This document shows, piece after piece, positions 50,150-59,937 of a DNA stretch of 64,000 nt (positions are counted from its first letter, which is position 1; each line of letters starts with the position of its first letter). The notes under the pieces are model-generated. The model saw only the letters and a program-made list of their open reading frames with translations. It made no database searches and was not told the origin of the DNA. The translations under genes and the position numbers were made by a program. Origin of the DNA: an uncultured Prevotella sp. (GTDB lineage: Bacteria > Bacteroidota > Bacteroidia > Bacteroidales > Bacteroidaceae). The stretch is taken from NCBI GenBank assembly GCA_905234265.1, contig CAJOHJ010000005.1, positions 94,281 to 158,280 of the forward strand, written 5' to 3'.

Positions 50150-52897
50150 ATGAAAAAACTGTTTTTTCTGACTGCAATGTCGTTGTGCGCCATGTCAGGC
50201 AGTGCGCAGCGCATTGACTTCAGTTTCAGCAACGCACAGGAGGCTCAGACCCATGAGCCGGATTACATTGAGTGGAAAATTCCCCATGACTCTATTTCAA
50301 GTCTTACGCTTGACAACGGCATGGAAATTACAATGGCTGCAGCAGGCAATGCAAACGTCTTGCGCGACCAGTGGGACAAGAATACATGTAATAAAGGCCG
50401 CGACACTGGCCAGGTGGGCCTGCGCCTGCTTGGCGATGGAGTGGTGGCGTTCATCGACGACAACGGCAATACTCCGACGCTTACTGACATCTCCACGGGC
50501 ATAGAGGTGAAGTTCAAGGGAATGACTGCCGGCAGCCACACAGCCATGGCCTACCATGTCTGGAAGGATGCCAAGACTGGCGAAATGCCAAAGATACAGG
50601 TGGAACTCAGAATAAACGACGGCCCATACGTAGTGAAGCAGTCAGACGTGGATTTCACAAATGTTACAAACCCTGTTGAAAACCTGAAGATGGCCGACGC
50701 CACATTCTCATACGTAGACTTTGACATCGAAGAGGGCGACTCGGTGTACATCCGCTATTCTACCATCGTGGAAGCTGGCAAGACATACCAGGCTACAAAC
50801 GTTATGCTTAACGGCCTGCTCTTCGACACGTCCCCATTCGTTGCCCAGGATCCAGTTCCTACAAGCCGCGACTTCCACTACGACTGCGACAACGGTACCT
50901 GCACACTGCAGTGGACGGCAGGCCCGACGGCCGTCAGCCACCGTCTGTTCTTCGGAACCAGCGCAAGTGAGGTGGAGAACGCTACTGTAGCAGTCTATGA
51001 GGGCAGTGCAGTGGAATACGTGGCCACAGGTCTGAACTCTACGAACAAATACTATTGGCGCGTTGACGAGGTGGAGGCTAATGGCACCGTACACAAGGGA
51101 CTTGTGTGGTCGTTCCAGCCCCGCCACCTTGCATTCCCGGGAGCCGAGGGCTACGGACGCTTTGCACAGGGTGGACGCGGCGGCATTGTCTACCACGTCA
51201 CCAACCTCAGCGGCGACAAGGACACTCCAGGCTCACTGCTCTACGGACTGGTGAACATCGATGAGCCGCGATACATCGTCTTCGACGTCAGCGGCATCAT
51301 TGAACTCGACTTCAGCTCCAACTTCGTGAAGCCAAATGCATACATTGCCGGACAGACAGCTCCTGGCAAGGGCATCTGCATTAAGGCATCGAACATCAAC
51401 ATCGGCTCCGACGTCATCGCACGCCACATGCGCTTCAAGCGCGGACTGGGTGTCTACGGCGAGAACACTGGCAATGCTATGGGCATGTCGGGCGCCAACC
51501 ACGCCATCGTTGACCACTGCACGGCAGCATGGGGTACCGACGAGACCGTCTCCGGACGCGGTGCAAAGAACATTTCGTTCCAATACTCTGGCATCTTCGA
51601 AGCCCTTGGCATCACCGGACATAAGAACTACGGCGACGGCACCAACCACGGCTATGCAGCAACCATCGACGGACAGATAGGCTCCTGGCACCACAACCTG
51701 CTGGCAAACTGCGAGGGACGCAACTGGTCGATGGGCGGAGGCATGGACGCCAACAACATCCCCATCGGCGGACTGGACCTCTTCAACAATGTCTGCTACA
51801 ACTGGCACAACCGCACCACCGACGGCAACTGCCACATGGTGAACTTCGTAGGCAACTACTACAAGATGGGTGCTGACTCGCGCCGCACGACGCTGTTCAC
51901 GCAGGACTTTGAGGACGCCATCAACTCTGCAGGCACCGACCAGGCCTACGTCTTCGGAAACATCCGCGAGAACAAGAACCACACACAGACCACCGATGCA
52001 CAGGGCGTTACCTACAATGCTACCGGCAACATTCCCACCACATATAAATATCTTGTCGACGAGCCGCTCTTCCCGAGCTATGCTACCATCCACACGGCCG
52101 ACGAAGCCATGAAGATTGTCACCAGCTATGCCGGTGCAACCATGCCCCAGCGCGACGAACAGCATGTGCGCGTAGTCCGCGAGACTCTTGACGGCACTCA
52201 TACATATACAGGCTCAAAGTCGGGCATCCCCGGCGAGATTGACACCGAGGAAGACATCACCGAGCATGCTGCAGGCAAGGGCTGGGAAGTCTATCCCGAG
52301 GAGCACCGCGCTGAAAACTTCGATACCGACCAGGACGGCATGCCCGACTGGTATGAAAACGCCATTGGAAGCAACGCTGCCGTCGCTAACCAGAACGACG
52401 ACCCCGACGGAGACGGCTGGACACTGCTGGAAGACTATCTGGAATTCATGGCACATCCATACCTGACCATCGAACCCAACGGCGAGGGAAGCCTTGACCT
52501 GAAGGAACACTTCGCAGGCTTCTACGGACAGAACGGAAAAGCAGTGACGCCGACCTATACAGTCAACATTCCTGTGGGCGGCATCTACAGCGCAAGCGTG
52601 GAAGGCTCCGTCTTGAAGGTGAAGGCCATCAATCCTGAAGCCTCTGGCGCCTACAGCTTCGGAGTAACCGTCAACGACGGCACGACGCAGTTCACCCAGA
52701 CTTTCGGCGTTGCTATCACCGGCTCGTCGACGGCCATCCACTCCGTATGGAGCGAGGAGGGCATAGACGTTGCCAAGCGTGAGTTCTTCACCACCGACGG
52801 CAAGAAGGTCAGCAAGCTGAACGCCCGCGAGGTCTACGTCATGAAGATTACCGACAAGGCCGGCAAGACATACACTACTAAGATTATCAAGAACTGA
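50150..52897 (+). CDS. Secreted PL1-like pectate lyase with accessory domains
   Basis: 915 residues with a signal peptide (~1-19). Residues ~20-235: a beta-sandwich like a carbohydrate-binding module. ~240-325: FN3-like domain. ~328-700: right-handed beta-helix of the pectate-lyase type seen in Bacteroidetes, starting FPGAEGYGRFAQGGRGG, with NIGSDVIARHMRFKRG and NHAIVDHCTAAWGTDE. ~724-765: EF-hand-like calcium loops DTDQDGMPDWYENAIGS and DDPDGDGWTLLEDYLEF. The C-terminal tail (KREFFTTDGKKVSKLNAREV) is typical of exported Bacteroidetes proteins. Convergent with the susCD operon, whose products could take up its oligosaccharides. Confidence 0.88.
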   Translation: MKKLFFLTAMSLCAMSGSAQRIDFSFSNAQEAQTHEPDYIEWKIPHDSISSLTLDNGMEITMAAAGNANVLRDQWDKNTCNKGRDTGQVGLRLLGDGVVAFIDDNGNTPTLTDISTGIEVKFKGMTAGSHTAMAYHVWKDAKTGEMPKIQVELRINDGPYVVKQSDVDFTNVTNPVENLKMADATFSYVDFDIEEGDSVYIRYSTIVEAGKTYQATNVMLNGLLFDTSPFVAQDPVPTSRDFHYDCDNGTCTLQWTAGPTAVSHRLFFGTSASEVENATVAVYEGSAVEYVATGLNSTNKYYWRVDEVEANGTVHKGLVWSFQPRHLAFPGAEGYGRFAQGGRGGIVYHVTNLSGDKDTPGSLLYGLVNIDEPRYIVFDVSGIIELDFSSNFVKPNAYIAGQTAPGKGICIKASNINIGSDVIARHMRFKRGLGVYGENTGNAMGMSGANHAIVDHCTAAWGTDETVSGRGAKNISFQYSGIFEALGITGHKNYGDGTNHGYAATIDGQIGSWHHNLLANCEGRNWSMGGGMDANNIPIGGLDLFNNVCYNWHNRTTDGNCHMVNFVGNYYKMGADSRRTTLFTQDFEDAINSAGTDQAYVFGNIRENKNHTQTTDAQGVTYNATGNIPTTYKYLVDEPLFPSYATIHTADEAMKIVTSYAGATMPQRDEQHVRVVRETLDGTHTYTGSKSGIPGEIDTEEDITEHAAGKGWEVYPEEHRAENFDTDQDGMPDWYENAIGSNAAVANQNDDPDGDGWTLLEDYLEFMAHPYLTIEPNGEGSLDLKEHFAGFYGQNGKAVTPTYTVNIPVGGIYSASVEGSVLKVKAINPEASGAYSFGVTVNDGTTQFTQTFGVAITGSSTAIHSVWSEEGIDVAKREFFTTDGKKVSKLNAREVYVMKITDKAGKTYTTKIIKN

Positions 52898-52929
52898 GCG
52901 CAGGTCTCAACGGCTTGCCGCCCGGTCAC

Positions 52930-53078
52930 GGAATTGTCTCTGCGAGTTATTCAATTATCTCGCAGAGATAATTTTTTATCTTACGGAGATATTTTCGTAA
53001 CATGCAGAGATAATTTCGTAACATGCAGAGATAATTTTTTATCTCCGTAAGATAATTTCGTAAGTCATTGAGATAATT
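52930..53078. repeat. Dispersed ~21-bp repeat, locus 6
   Basis: About seven units, including GAGATAATTTCGTAACATGCA in near-perfect tandem, with palindromes GAGATAATTTTTTATCTC and inverted copies at each end. Longest locus in the window. Confidence 0.88.
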
Positions 53079-53132
53079 CTTTGACTATGCTTTAGCAAAG
53101 TCAAAGTGTGGCGTTGCATTCCGTAACATGAA

Positions 53133-53170
53133 GGAGGCTGCCTTTCCAGAGGCAGCCTCCTGTCGTTTTT
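53133..53170 (+). terminator. Intrinsic terminator of the second pectate lyase gene
   Basis: GGAGGCTGCCT-ttccag-AGGCAGCCTCC (11-bp perfect stem) followed by TGTCGTTTTT. Confidence 0.88.
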
Positions 53171-53209
53171 ATTATTGTTTCCTGAACAATCTTTTCTCTG
53201 GGTAATGAA

Positions 53210-54808
53210 CTAAATGGACATTAGGTATTCAATGCTGTTCTTGGCCAGACGCAGAATGTTATGCTGGCAAGAATTGTTTGACGGGTTGGCACTGACGTCG
53301 TTGCTGCCGTCTGTGTTCTTCATGGAGAACTCGCAGCCGCCGTTGCCGATGCAAAGCACTGTGCCGCACCCCTTCTGGTAGCCGTCAGGAGCCTTCTCCG
53401 CACCCTTGGCCTCCCAGACATTAAGCTGGGAAACCCATTGCACCTGTGAGTCCCATGTGCCGAGCGGATAGATGCCGTAGTCGGTGGTTATAATGTTGTA
53501 GCATTCCTCAGTGTTGTTAGCTTCTCCTGTCAGAATAGTGGGAATGTCGAAGAATATTACGTTGTGGTTCTCTGTCCAGCCGGCACCCTTCATGGCAATG
53601 GCTGCGAAACAGACGTCGTTGAGCCTCTCTACCTCCATGCCTTCATAGATGGCATGCTTGCTGAAATCCTTGGAGAAAGAGCCGGTGTTTACACAGACGC
53701 CCATCTTCCAGACGTCGTTGTTGATGTTGCCTGCGCCGACGTCAATGCCGGGAGCCGTGCGCAGCAGAGAGGTGGGTACGCGGTTGATGGTCCCTATGTA
53801 GGGTACAGCATACTGCCACAACAGGAGATTGCCGCCATTCTTCACGTACTGCTCTACAATGGGTGCAGCATTCTTAGCAAGGTCGGAGAACTTCCAGACG
53901 TCGTCGGCACTGCCTTCGTCGAAGTCGCGCAGCCAGAAGAGCATCCGGTAGTCCTCGATGTCCTCAAGGCGTGAGATGCTGCCGAAGTATAAGTATTCGC
54001 CCTTGGGATAGTTCTCGTGGAACCACAGCCATGCGGAAGCCTCGTCGTCGTCGCCATTGGCAATAAGTTCCTCTGGTGTGGCATATTCTGAAAGGAATGC
54101 AGGAATCTTGCCGCCAATCTTGCCGGAGCCTTCTACGGGCAGAGCCTTGCCCAAGTCGTTCTGTGCAATGACGGTAGCCTCCCAGCGCTCTTTCATCTCA
54201 ACATTCTTCTGCAGGTATGATGTGCCAGTGACGGTAGTATTGACGACAGTGGTCTCTGTCCCGTTGACAATCTTCACCAGTTTCAGCAGGTATGACGTGG
54301 CATCGGGGCATTCTGTCCACGACACTTCAAGGTCGTGCTGCTCGTCGGAAATGTCTATCTGCTGCATCTTTACTTCTGTCGGGGCTGTTGCGCCGGGACG
54401 TGTGTAGGAAGTCATTACTCCCGTGGATGATGCATCCTCAGTGGCGTACTTGAAAAGAAACTCGTAGAGCTGGTTGGTCTCAAGATTTTTCAGTGTGAAC
54501 GTATTGCCCGGGCAGTCTTTGAGGGCCTGCACCTGTGTGCCGTTCTTGTAGACGGCAACCTGCATGACGCTGCCTTCCGGGCCTTGTGGCCATGACAAGG
54601 TGTAGTCGTAGCCGTTGTCACCGCTTTGTGCGCCAGTAATAGCTGATGCTTCAGGAGTGGCTATCTGCATAGGAGCTGAGCCTGGCAGGTCCTTGTCCTG
54701 GCAGGCAGTGAGCAGCAGGGCTGCTACTGCAAAGGCACAAGAGGAGAGTGAGAAGTGAAGAATCTGCTTCCGCACTTCCTTTACCTTATTATTTATAGTT
54801 GTTTTCAT
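53210..54808 (-). CDS. Surface glycan-binding lipoprotein of a Sus-like locus (DUF4960-like)
   Basis: 532 residues from the ATG at 54808 (MKTTINNKVKEV). Lipobox in AVAALLLTA-CQDKD. Two FN3-like beta domains (~35-130 and ~130-240: YDYTLSWPQGPEGSVMQVAV, LEVSWTECPDATSYLLKL), then a C-terminal domain of ~280 residues with WLWFHENYPKGEYLYFGSI and NGGNLLLWQYAVPYIGTINR, resembling DUF4960 proteins. Third gene of susC-susD-X, the usual place for a surface glycan-binding protein. The ligand is unknown; DUF4960 relatives occur beside fructan loci, as far as I recall, so pectin is not assured. Confidence 0.78.
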   Translation of the reverse strand: MKTTINNKVKEVRKQILHFSLSSCAFAVAALLLTACQDKDLPGSAPMQIATPEASAITGAQSGDNGYDYTLSWPQGPEGSVMQVAVYKNGTQVQALKDCPGNTFTLKNLETNQLYEFLFKYATEDASSTGVMTSYTRPGATAPTEVKMQQIDISDEQHDLEVSWTECPDATSYLLKLVKIVNGTETTVVNTTVTGTSYLQKNVEMKERWEATVIAQNDLGKALPVEGSGKIGGKIPAFLSEYATPEELIANGDDDEASAWLWFHENYPKGEYLYFGSISRLEDIEDYRMLFWLRDFDEGSADDVWKFSDLAKNAAPIVEQYVKNGGNLLLWQYAVPYIGTINRVPTSLLRTAPGIDVGAGNINNDVWKMGVCVNTGSFSKDFSKHAIYEGMEVERLNDVCFAAIAMKGAGWTENHNVIFFDIPTILTGEANNTEECYNIITTDYGIYPLGTWDSQVQWVSQLNVWEAKGAEKAPDGYQKGCGTVLCIGNGGCEFSMKNTDGSNDVSANPSNNSCQHNILRLAKNSIEYLMSI

Positions 54809-54909
54809 ATTGTTATTTGTTTTATTAGTTATAATTCCCATGAATAGCGTTGGCAATTTTTTTATCTATTCATTATTCACTATTAACTATTCACAGTTCA
54901 CTCTTCACA

Positions 54910-56622
54910 TTAATATCCCTTGTTCTGGTGATATAGTCCCTGAACGTAGTTCATCTGGTTAGATGCTATCGGGAAGTATTCGTTCTTGCCAGCAGTAAAG
55001 AATGCATCCTTGTAGTAGAGGGCATACGTCTGCCCGTCATATTCGTCGGTTTTCTCAGAGGCAAAGTAGCTGTTCAACGTAGCAGAGAGCATTCCCCAGC
55101 GGCGGAGGTCAAAGAAACGGTGTCCTTCCATGGCCAGCTCCACACGGCGCTCCCAGCGCAGTGCCTTGCGGGCATCGTCCTTGGAGGCAAAGGCACCGTA
55201 CAGGGCAATTTCGCACTGGTTCTTGGCGTAGCTGATGAGCGAAGAACTTGAAATGTCGCGCTTTGCACGGCTGCGGATGTCGTTGATAATCTGCAGGGCC
55301 TCGCCGTTGTAGTCTCCCTTCTCGATGAGAGCCTCGGCGCGCATCAGCATGACGTCGGTATAGCGCAGCACGTAGTCGTTCTGGCAAAAGGCCTGCCAGG
55401 GATTGTCGTAGTCCTCGCCTTTAGAACGCTGCGGAATCTCCTTCATTGAGCAGTAGTAGCCATAAGTGTTAGGCGTGCGGCTGTTGGCCTTGGTAAGTGT
55501 GTAGGCTTCCTCATATTTATATGGATAGGTAGGCATGCCTACGGTGTGGAACAGACGGGGGTCGTATTTGAAACTCAAGTCAGCACCGTTGATGACGATG
55601 GCATTGTGATCTGCATCGAAGTCGTCCATGGGCAGGCCGTTACGGGTCTTGAAGGCATTGACGAGGTTCTGTGATGGCTTGTGAAAGTCCCAGCCGCACG
55701 ACCAGATGCCCCAGACGCCATTCAGCATGTTCGACCAGTTGGCACGGCCGTACTGGGTACCGTCGTCGGCTTTGTTGGAGTGCTGGACGGCAAAGATGCT
55801 CTCAACAGAATTTGCATGCTCTTGCAGGAAGATGTGACCGTAGGTGTCAAGATAGTCGTAGGGAGAGTTCTTGACAATCAGTGTGTAGTCCAGAACTTTC
55901 TGTATCTTTGCCTGGTCTACATGGTCGTAGCCCGTTGTAGCTTCATATCCGTCTCCGTAGGCCCAGTTGAGATAGCATTTTGCCAGATATGCAGCAGCAG
56001 CGACTTTATGGGCGCGGCCAGTCTTGCCAGGGTCTGCCTCTGGAAGATTGTCGTAGGCGTACTGGAAGTCGTCGACTATCAGCTGCATAATTTGATCGTG
56101 TGAACTTTGCGGCGTAGCCTCAATCTGAGCGTTGCTCATGCCTTCGGTGATGAAAGGCACTTCGTACCACATCTGCTGCAGCTTGTAGTAGAAGTGGGCA
56201 CGCAGAAAGCGAGTCTCTGCCTTGAGCTGCTTGATGTCTGCGGTCTCCTCGGCTCCTTCCAGTGACTCCAGTGCGCGGTTGCAACGGGAGACGGCGGTGT
56301 AGAGATGATACCACAGCTCGTCGAACTCGCCGCGGTCGGGCTGCAAAGTGGAAAAGATTTCCATGGGGTGATAGCCGGTGTCGTTCTCGCCAGAACCGCC
56401 TTTCAGACAGTCGTCGGCACTCATGTCGCCGTATGGCCATAAGTTAAAGGGATAGGAATACCAGTCGTTGCCAAGCATGGCATATGCTGCTGTAACAAGC
56501 TTTTCCGGACTTGACGATGCAGTGTCGTCGTCTAACACGCCTTGCGGCTTCACGTCATCAACACTGCAGGATACTGCGAACACTGATAACAGGAAAGCAA
56601 TATATATTTGTATCTTTTTCAT
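54910..56622 (-). CDS. susD: SusD/RagB-family glycan-binding lipoprotein
   Basis: 570 residues. Lipobox FLLSVFAVS-CSVDD, then the TPR-like SusD core: LWYHLYTAVSRCNRALESLE, QLKAETRFLRAHFYYKLQQM, KVAAAAYLAKCYLNWAYGDG, and late LRYTDVMLMRAEALIEKGDY and ALRWERRVELAMEGHRFFDL. Lid that binds oligosaccharide over the SusC channel at the outer membrane. 55 bases downstream of susC. The substrate cannot be read from sequence; the neighbouring pectate lyase suggests a pectic glycan. Confidence 0.95.
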   Translation of the reverse strand: MKKIQIYIAFLLSVFAVSCSVDDVKPQGVLDDDTASSSPEKLVTAAYAMLGNDWYSYPFNLWPYGDMSADDCLKGGSGENDTGYHPMEIFSTLQPDRGEFDELWYHLYTAVSRCNRALESLEGAEETADIKQLKAETRFLRAHFYYKLQQMWYEVPFITEGMSNAQIEATPQSSHDQIMQLIVDDFQYAYDNLPEADPGKTGRAHKVAAAAYLAKCYLNWAYGDGYEATTGYDHVDQAKIQKVLDYTLIVKNSPYDYLDTYGHIFLQEHANSVESIFAVQHSNKADDGTQYGRANWSNMLNGVWGIWSCGWDFHKPSQNLVNAFKTRNGLPMDDFDADHNAIVINGADLSFKYDPRLFHTVGMPTYPYKYEEAYTLTKANSRTPNTYGYYCSMKEIPQRSKGEDYDNPWQAFCQNDYVLRYTDVMLMRAEALIEKGDYNGEALQIINDIRSRAKRDISSSSLISYAKNQCEIALYGAFASKDDARKALRWERRVELAMEGHRFFDLRRWGMLSATLNSYFASEKTDEYDGQTYALYYKDAFFTAGKNEYFPIASNQMNYVQGLYHQNKGY

Positions 56623-56677
56623 TGTTGTATTTTTTTAGCGGTGGCAAATATTCAATACTTATAACGTTTTCCATGCA

Positions 56678-59600
56678 TTAGAAGCCTAACTGAATGCCAA
56701 AGGTGAAGGAAGCTGTGTGCGGATAGTTCCATGCAGTATTCTCTGGGTCGGAACATGTCAGCGAACTTGACTTGATGGTCCAGAGATTGTCGCCTGAGAC
56801 ATATAAGCGTGCCTTTGACAGCAGTAGTTTCTTTGCAATCGTCTGCGGCAGCGTGTATCCTAACTGCAGAGTACGCAACTTGACATAAGAACCGTTCTCA
56901 ACGAAATAGGAAGACATGCGTCCCTCGTCGGCACCGTTTGATGTGGTAAGGGCTGGGATGCTGCTGGAGCTGTTGGCCTTTGTCCAGGCGTCAATAAGGC
57001 GCTCGCCCTTGTTTGAACCAGCATCGGTAATGCTCCAGAAGTCTGTCTGGTATTTTTGGTTGTTGATGACGTCGACGCCTGCTACGCCCTGCCAGAACAT
57101 TGTGAAGTCTATGTCCTTGTAGCCAATGTTTACATTAATGCCGTAAGAGAAATCTGGCACAGGATTGTAAACCCAGGTGCGGTCCTTCTCGTTAATCTTG
57201 CCGTCGCCGTTGAGGTCGGCATACTTCAGACCGCCGACACGGGCGCCGGCCTGTCCATGGGCGAGAACTTCCTCACGCGACTGGTAGAGACCTTCGACGA
57301 CATATCCGATGAGAGAGCCGTAAGCCTTCTCGTCCTGTGCAAGGTTATGATAGTCGTTGTGTTCATAGGAGTTTTTGCTGTTTTCGGGCAGGTATGTAAC
57401 TTTTGAACGATAGAAGTCAAGGTTGCCGGCAATGTCGTATGACAGTCCATAGGCAGTCTTGTGTCTATAGCCAAGATTAAATTCCATACCCCAGTTTTTC
57501 AGTGTAGGTCCGTTTATCCAAGTCTGTCCGCCAAAGCCGATGGCACCAAGAAAAGCAGGCTGGACGAGCATATCCTTAGTCTCCTTGAAGAAAAGGTCGC
57601 CACTGCCATAGAGCGCACCGTTGAAAAGTGAGAAATCGGTACCGAAGTTCAGCTGCGAAGAAGACTCCCACTTCAAGTCCTCGTTGGCTGATTGTGACTT
57701 GTAGTAGCCAGAAGGCAGTGTGCCTGAGCCTTGAAGGTTAAGGTCGTAAGCTGTCGAATTCTCACGACTTGAACCGTAGTCGGCGACAAAAAGTCCATAG
57801 TGGGCAGTATTCGACTTCATTCCCTGGTTGCCGGTGACACCGTAGCTGACACGGATTTTCCAGTCGCGAAGCCAGTCGGCATTAATATGCTTTGAGAGAC
57901 GATAGCCGAGTGAAACAGAAGGGAATGTACCATACTGGTTGTTTTTACCGAAACGGCTTGAACCGTCGTGGCGGAGTGTGAATGATGCAAGCAGGAGGTC
58001 GTTCCAGTTATAGTCTATCTTGCCGAAGTATGACATCAGTTTGTAGCTGTCGCCTGCACCTGTTACGGTTTGTATGCCTGTGCCGGCATTGGGCCACATG
58101 TAGTCGTAAGTTTCCAAAGGATAGTCGGTGCGGCGTGCTGAGAAATCGAGACCATTGTCCTGGTGAGTCTCAAGGCCGAGCAGAATGTTTAGGTTGTGGT
58201 TCTCTGCAATGTCGAAATTGTATTGCAGTGTGTTCGACCATGTCCATTTGGTGCTGTGTGTCTGTGAGAGTGTGCTGGCATTGGTGTTGTTCTTGACAAC
58301 ATCAGATTCCCAAGTGTGCTGCAGGCTGCGTATGTGGCTGTTTGTATAGTCGATGCCGAAGTTCGAGCGGAAGAGCATTCCTTTCACTGGGGTTATGTCA
58401 ACGTATGCATTGGCAAAGACGCGCCACTTCTTCAGTCTGTTGTCGCGATTGTGGTAAAGCTCGCGCAATGGATTCTGACGGTCGCTCATGCCGCCTACAG
58501 GGCCAGAGAAAGTCACTCCGTCCTCTTCGTAGACAGGTAGCGTGGGGGCTATCTTCAGTGCGTTCTCCAGAGGAGCGCAGTCAACGTTGTTGGAATAAGA
58601 GAATGTAGCATTTTCACCGACACTGACAATGCTGTTAATCTTGTAATGGCTGTTGAAGCGTGCAGAGAAGTTCTCAAAATCGGTGTACTTCAGCACGCCA
58701 AGAGCTTTCTTGTAGCCGGCAGAGAATAAAGAAGAGCCGTTGTCGGTAGCCTTTGACAGTGAAATGTCATAGTTCTGCGTGATGCCGGTACGGCCGATTT
58801 CGTCTACCCAGTCAGTGTCGCTGTATGGCATTGTTTTCTTGGCATTCATATATCCGTCGTAGAAACCGCCAATGGTGTACGTTTCCATGGCATCAGTGGC
58901 AGGATTGTAGACAGAAATGGGAGTACCTCCTGCTGCGTCAAGAGCAAGACCGTAGTTTTGGGCATAGTCGGCAGGGTTCTTGCCATCGTTCAGGGCTGCC
59001 TGTACAAGGGCTGTTGCATACTGCTGGCTGTTTAGGAGCTTCATCTTCTGTGTCATCCACGAAACAGAGACAGATGCATTGAAGTCTATGTTTATCCTGT
59101 CGCCTTTTTTGCCTTTTTTTGTAGTTATGATGATGACACCATTTGCTGCACGGCTGCCATAGATGGAGGCTGAAGCAGCATCCTTCAATACTTGCATAGA
59201 TTCAATGTCTGATGCATTGAGGCTATTGAGTGAACCGCTGTACGGCATGCCGTCGACAATATAAAGAGGTGTCGTGTTTGAGCCGCCCATGGAGCCTATG
59301 CCACGGATGTGTACGTCGGCCTCGCCCGATGGCGAGCCGTTGGACGTGATGGTCATGCCAGGCACCTTGCCTTGCAGCGATGCCATCGGGTCGGTGTTGC
59401 TGGCCTTGAAGTCTTTTGTCTCTACGACGCCTACAGAGCCGGTAAGGTCGGCCTTGCGCTGTACTTGATAGCCGGTTATTACTACCTCGTTCAGAGCCTG
59501 TGCGTCGTCCTGCATCTTTACCTGCATGCCCTGCTGGGCTGGCAGCTCTACGGTCTGGTAGCCGATGAAGGAGAATACCAGAGTCTTGCCGGGCTGCACC

Positions 59601-59788
59601 TTCAGCTTGAAGTTGCCGTCGAAGTCGGTAACGGTGCCGTTGGTCGTGCCTTTCTCCATGACAGTGGCTCCGATGACAGGCCCCATGTCGTCAGTTACAG
59701 TTCCTGTTATCTCCTGTTGCGCGTACATAATTAAAGTACCCGTTACCAGGAACAGAAAACTCAGCATGAATCGTTTCGCTTGTTTCAT
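56678..59788 (-). CDS. susC: SusC/RagA-family TonB-dependent outer-membrane transporter
   Basis: 1036 residues from the ATG at 59788, with a signal peptide (~1-25, LSFLFLVTGTLIMYAQ). Carboxypeptidase-regulatory-like domain (~26-100: EITGTVTDDMGPVIGATV), TonB box area (LNEVVITGYQ), plug (~115-230: IRGIGSMGGSNTTPLYIVDG, DAASASIYGSRAANGVIII), then the 22-strand barrel ending TASFTFGIQLGF. No STN domain, so it is not an anti-sigma-coupled receptor. Imports oligosaccharides captured by SusD. A promoter at 59836-59865 and an upstream palindrome are the likely control region. Confidence 0.96.
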   Translation of the reverse strand: MKQAKRFMLSFLFLVTGTLIMYAQQEITGTVTDDMGPVIGATVMEKGTTNGTVTDFDGNFKLKVQPGKTLVFSFIGYQTVELPAQQGMQVKMQDDAQALNEVVITGYQVQRKADLTGSVGVVETKDFKASNTDPMASLQGKVPGMTITSNGSPSGEADVHIRGIGSMGGSNTTPLYIVDGMPYSGSLNSLNASDIESMQVLKDAASASIYGSRAANGVIIITTKKGKKGDRINIDFNASVSVSWMTQKMKLLNSQQYATALVQAALNDGKNPADYAQNYGLALDAAGGTPISVYNPATDAMETYTIGGFYDGYMNAKKTMPYSDTDWVDEIGRTGITQNYDISLSKATDNGSSLFSAGYKKALGVLKYTDFENFSARFNSHYKINSIVSVGENATFSYSNNVDCAPLENALKIAPTLPVYEEDGVTFSGPVGGMSDRQNPLRELYHNRDNRLKKWRVFANAYVDITPVKGMLFRSNFGIDYTNSHIRSLQHTWESDVVKNNTNASTLSQTHSTKWTWSNTLQYNFDIAENHNLNILLGLETHQDNGLDFSARRTDYPLETYDYMWPNAGTGIQTVTGAGDSYKLMSYFGKIDYNWNDLLLASFTLRHDGSSRFGKNNQYGTFPSVSLGYRLSKHINADWLRDWKIRVSYGVTGNQGMKSNTAHYGLFVADYGSSRENSTAYDLNLQGSGTLPSGYYKSQSANEDLKWESSSQLNFGTDFSLFNGALYGSGDLFFKETKDMLVQPAFLGAIGFGGQTWINGPTLKNWGMEFNLGYRHKTAYGLSYDIAGNLDFYRSKVTYLPENSKNSYEHNDYHNLAQDEKAYGSLIGYVVEGLYQSREEVLAHGQAGARVGGLKYADLNGDGKINEKDRTWVYNPVPDFSYGINVNIGYKDIDFTMFWQGVAGVDVINNQKYQTDFWSITDAGSNKGERLIDAWTKANSSSSIPALTTSNGADEGRMSSYFVENGSYVKLRTLQLGYTLPQTIAKKLLLSKARLYVSGDNLWTIKSSSLTCSDPENTAWNYPHTASFTFGIQLGF

Positions 59789-59835
59789 TTCTTTCAGTTT
59801 TGGGTTAGTAATTATTTTATTGAAGTTATGTGTTG

Positions 59836-59865
59836 CAAAAATAGACAATTATCCGCGCAGACAAT
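59836..59865 (-). promoter_or_regulatory. Promoter of susC
   Basis: Reverse strand ATTG (59865-59862), 18-base spacer, TATTTTTG (59843-59836), 47 bases before the susC ATG. Confidence 0.55.
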
Positions 59866-59886
59866 GAAAAAGATGTTTCATGGTGT

Positions 59887-59937
59887 TGAAAAATTCGTTC
59901 AATGTATCAAAATTTGCATGCTTTGAACGATTTTTGC
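59887..59937. promoter_or_regulatory. Palindrome upstream of susC, candidate operator
   Basis: AAAAATTCGTTCAA and TTGAACGATTTTT are inverted copies with one bulged base, about 20 bases apart, located just upstream of the susC promoter. Placement and symmetry fit an activator site for this Sus-like locus; no regulator gene is in the window. Confidence 0.5.

Larger units (their letters stand above)
52898..53209. other. Intergenic region with repeat locus 6 and a terminator
   Basis: No gene. Holds the longest copy of the ~21-bp dispersed repeat (52930-53078) and a terminator (53133-53170). Both neighbours converge on it. Confidence 0.7.

Noticed and set aside
52930..53078. Possible CRISPR array
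   Set aside because: Units are ~21 bp with no unique spacers between them, orientation changes within the array, and no cas genes are present.
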